Part shown: positions 33,610-43,320 of the stretch, piece after piece
Numbering within the stretch: position 1 is the stretch's first letter
Layout of the letters: the number at the start of each line of letters is the position of its first letter
Assembly (NCBI GenBank): GCA_033439295.1
Contig: JAVTLE010000001.1
Coordinates: forward strand, 2,356,001-2,420,000
DNA length: 64,000 nt
Direction: 5' to 3'
Source of the DNA: Deuterostichococcus epilithicus
Taxonomy: Eukaryota; Chlorophyta; Trebouxiophyceae; Prasiolales; Stichococcaceae
Made by a program: the position numbers and the translations under genes
Notes under the pieces: model-generated
The model's input: only the letters and a program-made list of their open reading frames with translations
The model's database searches: none
What the model was told of the DNA's origin: nothing

Positions 33610-34366
33610 AAATATTCGCCCCTGTCTGGCAGCTGTTTGAGAACGAAATTCGGTGTTGCTTGTGTGCCATGTCCATGCGCCTGAGCGGGCAGCACGTGGA
33701 TTAAAATACTTTGACCGAGCTCTCGTATGAGGGGCACTGCAATGGGCGGCCGATTGAGCGAGGAATACGCGTCACGTGCAGCCGTTTGAAAAGGAGGTGG
33801 TGACAGATGGCGACTTTGCCCGGTTCGGCCGTCTGCGGCGCCGCGCACAGCGCGATGCCGCGGCGGTACCGGCCATTTTCACAGTGACTGGAATGTGAGC
33901 AACACATGCAGGGTGGTTTGCGGCACTGCATCGCTTCCAGCAGTGCTGGAGCCCAGTTTTCGCGGAAGATGCCAATCTGTTGTCTCTTTCAGTGGCTCCC
34001 AATCAAACCCTTTGACCTGTGGCCGGCGCCAAGAGCGGCGTGAGCGGCGCAGCGCCCCACATCCTGAGGAACAGATACATAGCTGCGATCTGTGAAGAGG
34101 GCAGCGCCACTCGTTGCATGTGGCTGCTGCAGGCAGCCCTCAAACATGGAGGTGTGTGCCACAGGGCGGGCACACTTCTGTCTATATTGTCTGATAAAGA
34201 ACCCTACTCCAGAACCCTCCACGTCGGACAGGGGAATCATGCCCCATGTGTCCAGAAGTATTCCATAGTGTCAGGGCTTTCTGGCACTGGGCGGGGCGCA
34301 GCCACAGTCGCTCTGTGCTATGTGCTGTGAATTTCCAAAGTGAGGGCGAATAATTTTGCACCGCAC
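33599..34366. mobile_element. MITE copy A (Tc1/mariner-related, 768 bp)
   Basis: Ends are inverted repeats (left GTGTGGTGCAAAAATATTCG; right end, reverse complement, GTGCGGTGCAAAATTATTCG) flanked by TA on both sides within TATA or TATG. The right 150 bases are nearly the same as the right end of the transposase-bearing element ending at 36,052, so this is a derivative mobilised by that family. It carries a 103-codon frame (34,019-34,330) shared with copy B. Confidence 0.8.
34019..34330 (+). CDS. 103-codon frame inside MITE copy A
   Basis: The frame reads MAGAKSGVSGAAPHILRNRY and continues IAAICEEGSATRCMWLLQAA; the equivalent frame in copy B (51,381-51,692, minus) has the same length with only a handful of changes. 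It could be a captured host exon or simply young non-coding sequence that has not yet decayed. The last third overlaps the element's conserved right end, which argues against a functional gene. No family recognised. Confidence 0.25.
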   Translation: MAGAKSGVSGAAPHILRNRYIAAICEEGSATRCMWLLQAALKHGGVCHRAGTLLSILSDKEPYSRTLHVGQGNHAPCVQKYSIVSGLSGTGRGAATVALCYVL

Positions 34367-34668
34367 TATGCCGCCAAATATTCTCTGGTGGAAGGGAAGG
34401 CATCACTGGACCAGACTTTGGAGGCGATTTATGCATGCTCACGGTCATCAATCGTCCTGAATATTTGAGGAAGTCGGCTATTGCATGTTTTCGGGCTGTT
34501 GCATGTGTCGCATATGGTGCATGCAGGGTTTACTGGCTGCAGTGTTGGCCATGCTGCCGCCAATACAAATTTTGGCGGGAAGCAGGCTGAGAGTAGGATT
34601 GCAGGGTATAGGATGCTGCTTTCATGCTAACTACATGTCCATGTACGAGTTATGTGCCAGTCCTCCAA

Positions 34669-36052
34669 GTGGCAGGTCAAAATACTTCCAGCTGCTAGCG
34701 AACAGCATTCACAGTGCGGCGCCGTCTTTGGCGATCACTTCCCTCAACCGGCGCGGCATGCTCCTGTAGCAATTCTTCAGCATGGATAAGGGCACAGGTG
34801 CCCGAGCACGCTTGATGAGCCTCACGAAATCATCAAAGTCGCTGGCCACGGGCTGCTCCCGGACCCACTGGGCCATGAAAGCCCACACATTCTCGATCAA
34901 GTTGAGGTCTGGGCTGTTGGCGGGCCACGGGTACAGGACATCGCCAGGGGCCTTCCCAGCCTCCCGCAGCGATGCCACAGTGGTGTGAATTCTAGCGCCA
35001 TCCTGTTGAAACACCCAGCTGCCACCATACCGACCCGCCTTGGCGAAAAGCGCATTGCCGTCAGCAAATAACTTTGGCAGCACATCTTGCTGATACTCTG
35101 CGGCGCACACGCCGCGGTATCGCTGGCCCTTGCTATCGCTGTAGCTGCTCTTAGTGCTGCCGCCGCTCACGGTGTACACGTCAGTGAGGCCCCATCTCGT
35201 CATGCCCATGTACACATGGGCTGCGGGGCTGTGCTTGGGTATGCCGATCACCGGCACTGCCTCGCCAGCATGAAGCCACACGCCAAGCCTGCCGCCGGTG
35301 GGATACATGGCAAAATACTTACTGTCGCTGAACATGACTGATTGCCAGCGCATGCTGGCGTGTGCGCCAGCAAATACCAGCCTGCAGGCTTCCTGCTGTG
35401 CTGTGAGCGCCGGCCGTCGCTGCACCAGATTCCAAACGAGGCTCTCGCGGCGGAGCGCGCGGCGCACTGTCGATTTGTGCACCTTGCCGTAGCCTGCTGC
35501 TGCTAGAGCTGCCGCCACCTTCGCTGCGGACCCCGTCTCTCGATTCTTGATCAATCTGACAGCCGCTGCAGTCGCCTGCTGACTCATGCGGCGCGGTCTG
35601 CCAGCCCCTGCGGCGTGAGCGGCGCCGCGACCGGCTCTGAAGCGCCTCACCCAGCCCTTCACAGTGCTCGGGGGGGCACCCATAGCCTGAACCAGGGCTC
35701 CTGCAGTGATTCTATTGTCTGTACACCACAGTCGGAGCGCTGTGCGCCGCTGGCCTTGCTGTTCTGACTCCTGTTTGCCCATGCTGTGTGCCGGTGTCCG
35801 CACGGCGGTCCGAGTAGAATATTCGAGGCAACTGCGACCGAGAGCTTCAAAGGCTGTGGGCCTGCACAGTGATGCAAGTCTGTCTGTGCTACATCCTCAA
35901 GAGGTTCCATGCCAAACGGCAAGTATGCTCCTTGTGTCCAGAAGTGTTCCCCAGTGTCAGGGCTTTCTGGCACTGGGCGGGGCGCAGCCACAGTCGCTCT
36001 GTGCTAAGTGCTGTGAATTTCCAAAGTGAGGGCGAATAATTTTGCACCGCAC
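34669..36052 (-). mobile_element. Tc1/mariner-type DNA transposon carrying an intact transposase
   Basis: The right end (36,052) has the family terminus followed by TATAA. The left end is less certain: GTGGCAGGTCAAAATACTTC at 34,669 resembles the terminus with several changes and no clear TA beside it. If correct, the element is about 1.38 kb, normal for this superfamily. The transposase is at 34,709-35,803. The MITEs at 1-404, 33,599-34,366 and 51,345-52,105 share its terminus. Confidence 0.65.
34709..35803 (-). CDS. Tc1/mariner-superfamily transposase (364 aa)
   Basis: A full-length frame. The N-terminal part holds helix-turn-helix DNA-binding segments (TAGALVQAMGAPPSTVKGWV and a second around HKSTVRRALRRESLVW). 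The C-terminal part holds the DDE catalytic triad: D in VMFSDSKYFAMYP, D in WVFQQDGARIHTT, E in NSPDLNLIENVWAF. The second D and the E are separated by 35 residues, close to the DD34E of Tc1. It cuts and pastes the element at TA sites. No frameshift or stop is visible and the length is usual for the family, so it may be active or recently active. The ATG at 35,803 is the furthest upstream; a start a few codons inside (MGKQESEQQGQ) is also possible. Confidence 0.9.
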   Translation of the reverse strand: MRTPAHSMGKQESEQQGQRRTALRLWCTDNRITAGALVQAMGAPPSTVKGWVRRFRAGRGAAHAAGAGRPRRMSQQATAAAVRLIKNRETGSAAKVAAALAAAGYGKVHKSTVRRALRRESLVWNLVQRRPALTAQQEACRLVFAGAHASMRWQSVMFSDSKYFAMYPTGGRLGVWLHAGEAVPVIGIPKHSPAAHVYMGMTRWGLTDVYTVSGGSTKSSYSDSKGQRYRGVCAAEYQQDVLPKLFADGNALFAKAGRYGGSWVFQQDGARIHTTVASLREAGKAPGDVLYPWPANSPDLNLIENVWAFMAQWVREQPVASDFDDFVRLIKRARAPVPLSMLKNCYRSMPRRLREVIAKDGAAL

Positions 36053-37340
36053 TATAACAAGCTTGACGCTCCCGAGTTGCCAAATGACGCATCGGACATT
36101 CAGAAGGTGAATCCTGTCTTGTTTTGCCTAGTTTGTGATTCGTGTTTCGTATTCCCTGATTGAATCTTAAAATACCTAACATAAAGGAGATATCTTTCAC
36201 CATTCATTGTCATCACCTTTCGCACTGGTGATGACCATCTCCACGTGCAACTGAACCTAAACACCGTGTTAGTATCATGTGCACTGGCCAAGCGACATTG
36301 GTTGGCATGCCCAGTGCATTGACGGGCGCCACCTTTCCGCTTCTTGTTCCGACACTTAGATTCTGTCTAGCCGTCACATCCCGTCTGTATCCAAGGCTAA
36401 ATGCCATGACGCCTGCCGTAGTCGGTCACAGGCATGGTGTTTCACGAGCAGTGCAAGTGGCTAGCATGTGCACATTGTAGGTCCATTGGCAATAGGGAAC
36501 TAGCGAACTGCGGCACTTGAAGCGCGACTGCGTGTTTAACATGCAATCTTGACTCACTTGCCGCAGCGGCACTCGCCTGCTAGCAAGGAACGCTGGCGTC
36601 GTAAGCCATCATTCGGGACCGTGAATCTTGCATTGCTTAACCTGTATCGGTGCCGAAAGCTGCGGCAGCTGCCGTGTTCAGAGCCTAGTGGTGCGTAAGG
36701 ATGTGTACCAAAAATCACCTCAAGCAGAAGCGCCGGCTGTGAGCGAATGTCGTGTGCAATTTTGAGCGATCGCGCGGCTGTTGCACGGGCACACAAAGAA
36801 TTCGGACAGTTCCAGAAATCTCATTCCTGAAGCGTGAGCAACAGCAGTCGACACCGTTTGCTTCATGGTAATTTACATTGACTTTGCTATTTATTCCATA
36901 ATATAAAGTAATAATGTGATAATCATAATAATTTCGAGTTTTTCGGCACTGAGGCTGAATTTGCAGTGAGTTCCGAATTCCTGCAGTGCTTACTCTGCAG
37001 CACAACTGCCCAGCCATTCAGCAAGGACTTGCAGTGGCAGTGCAGTGGCAGCTGCTGTGCTGGTGCAGCAGCCAGCAGCCGCTGATGGTTTTTTGGGTGT
37101 AACAGCTGCAACACAGCAGTACAACCACTCAGCTGCATCCTCAGCAACATGTTTGCTTGCTCCCTCCCTTTCCTGGTGATGTAAACATATCTCCCCTCCA
37201 AACTGCCCAATCGGTTCCCATGAAAGCTTTCGGGTTCTTCAGACAACCAAGCATGCCCACGTCCGCTTCCAAACATTCCGTTACTCAGACCTGATGATCA
37301 TTTATCAGCCTGCACGCAGTAACAGGCTGAGGACTTACGT
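36053..37340. other. intergenic
   Basis: The interval 36,855-36,940 is AT-rich. A minus-strand frame at 36,923-37,276 (ESFHGNRLGSLEGRYVYITR) looks coding-like and could be an exon, but has no recognised motif. Otherwise nothing is seen. Confidence 0.3.
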
Positions 37341-40300
37341 AAGGTCGGTGACATTCGTGTGTTGGACAGCCTGCTGGATCAGCCGTTCCAGCTCCACAGA
37401 GACCTGAGCGCGATCAAACGCAATGCAGGAACAGCATGCAGGAGTATGCCCGGGAGTGCGTCGGAAAATTGGTCATGCTGGATTCCACCGTTGGTAGTGC
37501 TGGAATTCCAGCGTGGAGGCCTCCCTGGAATTGTTGTAGTTCCAACGAAAAACCCAATGCTGGTAGTGCTGGAATTCCAACGCTGGATGTTGCCTCATGC
37601 TGGAATTATCGGAGGTGGAAGTGCTCGGCTTTGTGCTGGATTGGGTTGGAATTCCAGCATGGGAGGCTGGGTTCCATCAGTGGAAGTCACGTCGGCAGCA
37701 ACATTACCATGCATATAGGCAGCAGCTGCCTATGTGCAATGTTGTGATAGGTTGCAAGAGCAATTGTTGAGCATGTTGCTTCGTCGCCATAACGTTGCTA
37801 CCGATTGGGTTGGCAGCCCTCAAAATGTTCAAAGACAAATCAACCACTCATCATTTCTAGAGGAGCGGAGCAAATGCCACTGGCTGTTCAAGACGGCAAA
37901 GGCTGAGTGGAATGCGACGCTCCCCTGGACTCCCTTGCTGGCATTACCGGCCCCCGCTTGGCCCCAGCATTGTTGGCCGTTGCCATAGAGCACTAGTACC
38001 ACGCCACCCTGCCGCGGCATTTCCCAGGCTGCTCGCCTTGATGCGCGCCAACCTGGCGGTATTCCCCACTGTTTCATTGAGTGATGCATCCTCAAGGCGC
38101 CGGTCCCAGCGTCCCGAAGCTCTGCGCCACAAGAACCCAAACGCATCGGCAACAAAGATGGCAAGACTCGGGCAAGAAGCTTTGACCGAACTTGGCACAC
38201 TTGCTGGCCAGCAGCAACAGAATTCAGAGCTTGCAAGTCGTACGAGCTTGCACAACTGCAATCGCGTCCATTGCAAAAGGTGGTGCCAGTGCGGCACATG
38301 CAACTCGCCTTATGCGAGATTCTGCACACGCACCGCCGCTGCAGCGCCCACCACCGCCGCCAAGCGCGTACAGTGGACTTCATGCGCAGCCGCCTGTGCT
38401 ATCTTGGCTCAGTAAGCATCAGCATGGCTGCGCTGTCAGCACTCAAACTGCAGTCAATCGGTGGTCACCTGAGTACAGAATTTGCAATGATGACGCTGCA
38501 AACAGGTGCGCTGCCGCCCTGGTGTCCGCAGCAAGATGCAGACTCGTGTGCCCAACGGGCACAAGGGGACGCACCCTGTGTAGGGATGTCCATATGTGGC
38601 GGCACGCTTGCGAGGCGCGCGCATCAAGACCTGCTGGAAGCGATATTAGCAATGGCGGACATGATCGAAGCTGCTGCAACTCCAGCCATCGCACAGCGGC
38701 TGTTGAGATGCTTTGTAAGCCCTGACAGCAAGTGGCAAACGGGCAGCACTGTGACGCACACCTTCTACCGGATGCATGCCAATAGCTAATGCTCAGCAGC
38801 TGGGCGCCAAGCAGTGGAGGCTGCTGCCAGCTCTCAGTTCAGCTCGGTTTGAGGACAGCGATCGCCCTCGCGAGGCGTCCTGCAGCATCGCAACAGCCGT
38901 GGTCATATGTGCTGGCGTCCAGTGACTTGCTGTCGTTGATCCGAACGGGGCCTGGCGCTCACCAATGTACATAGTTGCAAGGTCACTTGAAGGACCTGCC
39001 GACTGTCTTGAGTCAACGTGGCCTCCAACTTGGTGGGTCACTTGGTGACTGGAGATCAGGACAACAGCTTACCTTTCCTGCTGACCCCCCTCTGCCAGAG
39101 CTGCGCTCTGCAAGCTTGCAGAGTCCTCCATTACTGCGGCTGTGTGATCCTGTGGCTAACGCCCCGAAGGCCCTGGCGATTTGCGGCTGCCTGGCTGTGC
39201 GGATCTCCGGCTGTACATCCTACCGCATCAGAGCAGCTGCTGCCTCATTGCCAGCGCGTGCTGGCAGCCGCATATGCGAACGGCATGTACGCGCGTGCGT
39301 CAAGCACCGCGAGTGAACGTGCACACGCAAATGACTTTGCAACAGCTCGAGCGTTCTTTCGAACTAAGGCTGCATTCCCCGCAACCGACATAGATTCTTC
39401 CTACAGGTGACGACTGCACCGAAGACAGAGCCGGCTGGCCGTGCTGGAATTCAGCAGCGGTCGTGCTGGAATGGGGCACACTGGAATTCCAACGGTTCCA
39501 GCGACTGCGGGGGATCGTGCTGGAAGACGCTGGAATTTGTCGTGATGCTGAAATCCATCGCAAAGCTGGAATTCCACCACGCTGGACCGTGCTGGATTCC
39601 AGCGATGGAACCCCTGGAACGTGCTGGAACAGGGTCAAGCTGGAATTCCGCAGCTGGAATCCAGCATGACCAATTTTCCGACGTGGGGCTGGCCCGGAGG
39701 CGCTGGACTCACTGCTTTATTACATGGGCCAGGCCTGCTGGATGGTGACCTGATGGTGAGGTGATCCTCATCCTCAAATGATGCATCGCAGCAAGATCAG
39801 TTGGAAGCGCAGGAATGCGGCCCTGCAGCGGAGATGCGGAACATTCTGCTCAATCTGGAGCTGAGTTTGGAGTGCGGCGCCTGGGTCAGCACACTCTCCA
39901 AGTGGGGCCACAGGCGCGGCATACACGAGCTCAGGTGCGCCTTTCGGTGTCATTATGGAGGCTACTAATATTGCAAGGCGTTTAGGGTTCTGGAGGCAGG
40001 CATGGACATGGGGCCTATGCGTGCATTGGCAGCCCACCTACTGTCCTCCGATGAGTAGCTCCGTCCCAGCGAGCTGAGTGCCCGCTGTGTCTGGGGCAGC
40101 GACAGCTGATGGCGTGCCTGCCCGCTGCCTAGCTGCTGGGGATCTCAGGCTCGCCCGCATGGCCCATCCTGCCGCCTGTGGCCCTGCGTTCACTTTCTGG
40201 CTGGTGATTCAGCTTTGGGTGGCCGCTTGCAACGGCCAGCTGCTACCATTGCGTGCTCCAACGATGCGAATACAGCTGGGTGAGTCCTCCGAGAACAGCA

Positions 40301-40353
40301 ATCAACATATGCCCGTGCGCTCTGGCACTGTCCTTGATCGTGTTGCGACCTGA
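37341..40353 (+). pseudogene. unidentified duplicated gene, copy X3, split by a transposon
   Basis: Left part (37,360-37,458) holds VLDSLLDQPFQLHRDLSA and a block encoding QEYAREC in another frame; right part (39,684-40,353) ends HMPVRSGTVLDRVAT and a stop. The paralogue at 46,170-46,912 has NRDLSMAKHIAGAMQEYARE and ends HVPVRSGTVLDRVAT, without the insertion. Frame breaks between the blocks and the 2.2-kb insertion at 37,459-39,683 show that this copy is dead. The family is unknown to me. Confidence 0.45.
37459..39683. mobile_element. unclassified DNA transposon with terminal inverted repeats and subterminal arrays (2,225 bp)
   Basis: The ends are a perfect 29-base inverted repeat, beginning CGTCGGAAAATTGGTCATGC. 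Inside each end is an array of degenerate GCTGGAATTCCA words (about 37,480-37,690 and 39,430-39,665) in mirrored orientation. It is flanked by TG on both sides (37,457-37,458 and 39,684-39,685), and the paralogue at 46,285 has a matching uninterrupted site, so the target duplication is 2 bp. The interior contains plus-strand frames (for example 37,912-38,415 with CKRWCQCGTCNSPYARFC, 38,271-38,789 and 39,018-39,410) but no transposase I can recognise. Short inverted ends, subterminal arrays and a short target duplication recall CACTA elements, but the ends are not CACTA. Confidence 0.8.
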
Positions 40354-41156
40354 AAGAACAGTCCAATTTCCCATCTTTGGCGGTAGACTTTGCAGCCGAA
40401 AGTCCCGCGACATCTGAACTCTCCCTGGTTTTCTTATGCTATGTGCGGTAACAGTCCGGGCTCGATCGCTGACGATGATGCCGTTGTGGTGCAACGAAGN
40501 CGGGGGCCAGAAGCTGCACTACTGGCAAAACGACCCCCCCGATTGGCCCCCATTTAGATTGCAAGCAAAATTGCGTCACCTGGTGCTGTGAGCGCGGCGG
40601 TGGCCCAAACGAGATCTTAGAGAATCCAGCAGATGCCAGTCAGGAACGTTTGCAACGAGTGTGTGCAGCAGTTGAAAACTTCTGCTGCCAGCAACGGCTG
40701 CTTGTGGGACTTCTCGGTTCTGCACGAGCAGCAAATTGCTGAAGTCCCTTGCCAGTTCCGGCTTGCTGCGTACGTGAACAGACACTTGCATGCACAAGCA
40801 CAAGGACCAATTTACCAAAGTGGCAAGCAGAAGATCGAGGCTAGTAATTTACGTCCTATTTTGATTTTATTTCCGTTCGTTCAGACATGCTCAAAGCCAA
40901 TGTCTCGCAATAGATATCACATTGTCTGGGTTGTTTCAGATTCACCTAATACCAGTGATACTCCCAACCACGTTCCCAGCAGAACCTTGATAACAGGGCA
41001 TCGTCAGCTTCTTCGATGCGTGCATACACATCTTTAGGCAAGGCTGTCGTCACCTGTCTGATGATCATTCAGGGAACTGAACTTAGTTTCAGCAGCTCAA
41101 CTTCGAGTCTTTGGTGTCGGTGCCGTATCATGCCGTCTCATCGTAGTTCCTTGCGA
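40354..41156. other. intergenic, 3' flank shared with other cassettes
   Basis: One N at 40,500. The segment 40,590-40,860 matches 47,520-47,830, and its first part also matches 59,955-60,010 (words such as GGCGGTGGCCC and CGAGAC). It lies just beyond the 3' edge of cassette copy 2. No gene supported. Confidence 0.4.
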
Positions 41157-41798
41157 TCATAACTGGAAAAACCTTCTGTCCTTGCGGTATTTGATGCATG
41201 CGCGGCCATGACTACTTCGAGTTTGGTCCCAGATGGGGACATCAATGTCAATGCGCATGTTATTGCTGCTGGCTAGCGCCTCATCTTTCATCAGCAGTGG
41301 CAGCATGGTATCCATGGAGTTTCTGTAGCCCTGGCAGTCGAAACTGACGCCATCTGTGAACCCAATGGCCCCGCCGCGGTGGTAGTCCAGAAAGCGCTTG
41401 GCGCCCCATGTGCGGATAGCAAGAGCCACGTACTTGACGGCGACGAGGAGGCCGAGCTCTGTGTTGAGGTGCGCGCCTTCGTTTTTGCCCTTGTATCCCA
41501 GCTGCCTCAGCATTTGGATGTTCATGTTGAAAATGGACAAACTGGCGGCCGGGGTGCCGTCCCTGTCAATGTCGCGTTCGGAGAGGTCCATGTGTGGCGT
41601 CTCCTGCATCGCCACCGCGACTAGGAGGCACTTCTCCTGTTTCGAAAGCTTCAGCCCGGAGCTGCTCATTGAGCGCCACAGCTTCGCCTTGTTGCGCGCC
41701 AGCAGGTCACCATAGTGCACCATCTTGAATTTGTGCTTTTCGTTGGCCTTGAGATCAAACTTGTCTTTGCTGGCGCTCGGCCATGCCGGAGGCGCCAT
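41157..41798 (-). CDS. lysozyme-like (?) family protein, copy 2 (213 aa, extended C-terminus)
   Basis: Starts MAPPAWPSASKDKFDLKANE and keeps every conserved block: VAVAMQETPHMDLSERD, SIFNMNIQMLRQLGY, IRTWGAKRFLDYHRGG, SFDCQGYRNSM. The reading continues past the point where the other copies stop (after IDVPI) for about 25 extra residues (DQTRSSHGRACIKYRKDRRF), so the ancestral stop has been lost here. The upstream frame stays open to 41,978, but the start at 41,798 corresponds to the ATG used by the other copies. No signal peptide. The small divergent frame is not preserved: its ATG position reads ATC at 42,404. Confidence 0.7.
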   Translation of the reverse strand: MAPPAWPSASKDKFDLKANEKHKFKMVHYGDLLARNKAKLWRSMSSSGLKLSKQEKCLLVAVAMQETPHMDLSERDIDRDGTPAASLSIFNMNIQMLRQLGYKGKNEGAHLNTELGLLVAVKYVALAIRTWGAKRFLDYHRGGAIGFTDGVSFDCQGYRNSMDTMLPLLMKDEALASSNNMRIDIDVPIWDQTRSSHGRACIKYRKDRRFFQL

Positions 41799-42700
41799 TA
41801 TCCGGAAATGAGGCTCTGCGATGCATCCATCGCAGCGCTGAGGCGGTTCGAAGTCCGAGCTTTCGGAGTTGAGGCTGCACTGTTGACTGACATGCCTATT
41901 CGTAGACACATTCATGTGGTTTGGGGGGCTGCGCAGCATCAGAATGGCAGTTTGCAAGCAGTAGCAGTAAAGCACCAATAGACATTACTACGCTTGTTCC
42001 GCACCGATATGCTTTGTAACGAATTCAATAAACCCTCGATGTGCCTTCCCTTTTTTGTCGGTTGACCTGCAAGCACAATCATTTGCACGATTCATCAGAT
42101 GGGCCGGCAACAGCCTGATTTGCGACGTGCCAGGCTGTTGTGCTGTGCTGACGTTCTCTGCACGGCTGTAGCACGATCGCAACCAGCGACGAGCGGACCC
42201 CCTGATAGAGGCAATGCAATTCGAACTTGCGTAGCTAGCGTCATGCGACACTGGCGAATTTGTTGAGTAGCATCACCCTACAACTTGCAGCGCTCCGTGC
42301 TTTAAGCACAGTGCACGCAACCGTCGCCTCGTGCATTACAGGGTGGTGCATGTGACCATGCATTAGGCCCTGGTAGATGCAGATAGCATCGGCGCGGAAG
42401 CACCATCTTGGCCAAAACACTAAGAGAAGATAAGTAAAGCTGCATAGAGGTGCTGCTCAGCGTCGCTGAAGTGTTCTGAGTACCAACACGCACCGCGTAT
42501 GACGCACACGCGACCTCGCACACGCATGCGTGAAATAGCCTGCTTGAGTCCTGTACTCAGGGAATTGTGTGCCTGATCGCACTGTGAGAGGCGCGTACCG
42601 CACAGGCTGCGAGTTCAACCTCCTCAAACCTCCTACAATCCCGTGAAATCTTTGGGCGCGCCAGTTGTCGTCTCGTGACATGTCACTGGGATCAATTACG
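41799..42700. other. 5' flank of cassette copy 2
   Basis: Matches the upstream flanks of the other copies: GCATCGGCGCGGAAGCACCA near 42,390, GTGAGAGGCGCGTACCGC at 42,580, and ATTACGTAAGTTC near 42,697. More diverged than the flanks of copies 3-5. Confidence 0.5.
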
Positions 42701-42959
42701 TAAGTTCAGGACTCTCCTCCCGGCCGAAACTCCCCTCCCAAGCCGAACCCTGCATCGTGCAGCATCAGCTCAGCCAGCAGCGCCGCATGTGGGCAGTCGG
42801 TGGGCACCAATAGCTCACCATCAGCCAAGAGGAGGCCTCTTATTCCTTTTCTATTTCTGAGATTTCCTCCTATGATCTCCCCCGCTTGAGCACATTCTAC
42901 CCGCTTGCAAGGTCAAAGACACTCTCCGTCATTGTGGAGACGTGATCTGATGTTTTCCT

Positions 42960-43320
42960 CCCAAAAAAAGCAATATTAAATATTCGAAGTGCTGCAGCCT
43001 TGCTGGGGCCCTGCACCCACTGCTTCTTCCTCCTCCCTTTCTTCCTTTGGTCACATTATAATATTTTGGTTCACCGAAACATTTTACGTGCTGCTGGCCA
43101 GCTCCGGGGCCTGCTCCCACACTTCTTCTTTTATTCCTTCCTTCTTTGCGCATCACCAGTCATGGAAAATGTTCTAAGTCTTGCTGGCCAGCTCATGCCT
43201 ACCTCTCAATTCTTCTTCTTTTCGTTTTTCCGTCTTTCTCATCAGCCACCGAAACATTCCAAGTGCCGCTGGCCAGCCCCGGGGCCTGCATCACTTTTTC
43301 TTCGTCCCGTACTTCTCGTC
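42960..43320 (+). repeat. CT-rich minisatellite, about four units of 90 bases
   Basis: Each unit carries a variant of GAAAtaTTc-AAGTGCTGCTGGCCAGC followed by GGGGCCTGC and a TTCTTCTTC-rich tract (units near 42,975, 43,075, 43,165 and 43,250). Similar units form the left arrays of the foldback elements at 50,450-51,200 and 62,110-62,600. No mirrored array follows it here. Confidence 0.7.

Noticed and set aside
33599-36052. CACTA-type ends for the MITEs and the transposase element
   Set aside because: The ends read TAGTG inward from the left, the reverse of CACTA elements; TA target duplication and the DDE transposase place them in Tc1/mariner.
41799-41978. Longer N-terminus for lysozyme-like copy 2
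   Set aside because: The ATG at 41,798 aligns with the starts of the other four copies; in copy 4 an in-frame stop lies directly upstream of this ATG, so the extension is not a family feature.
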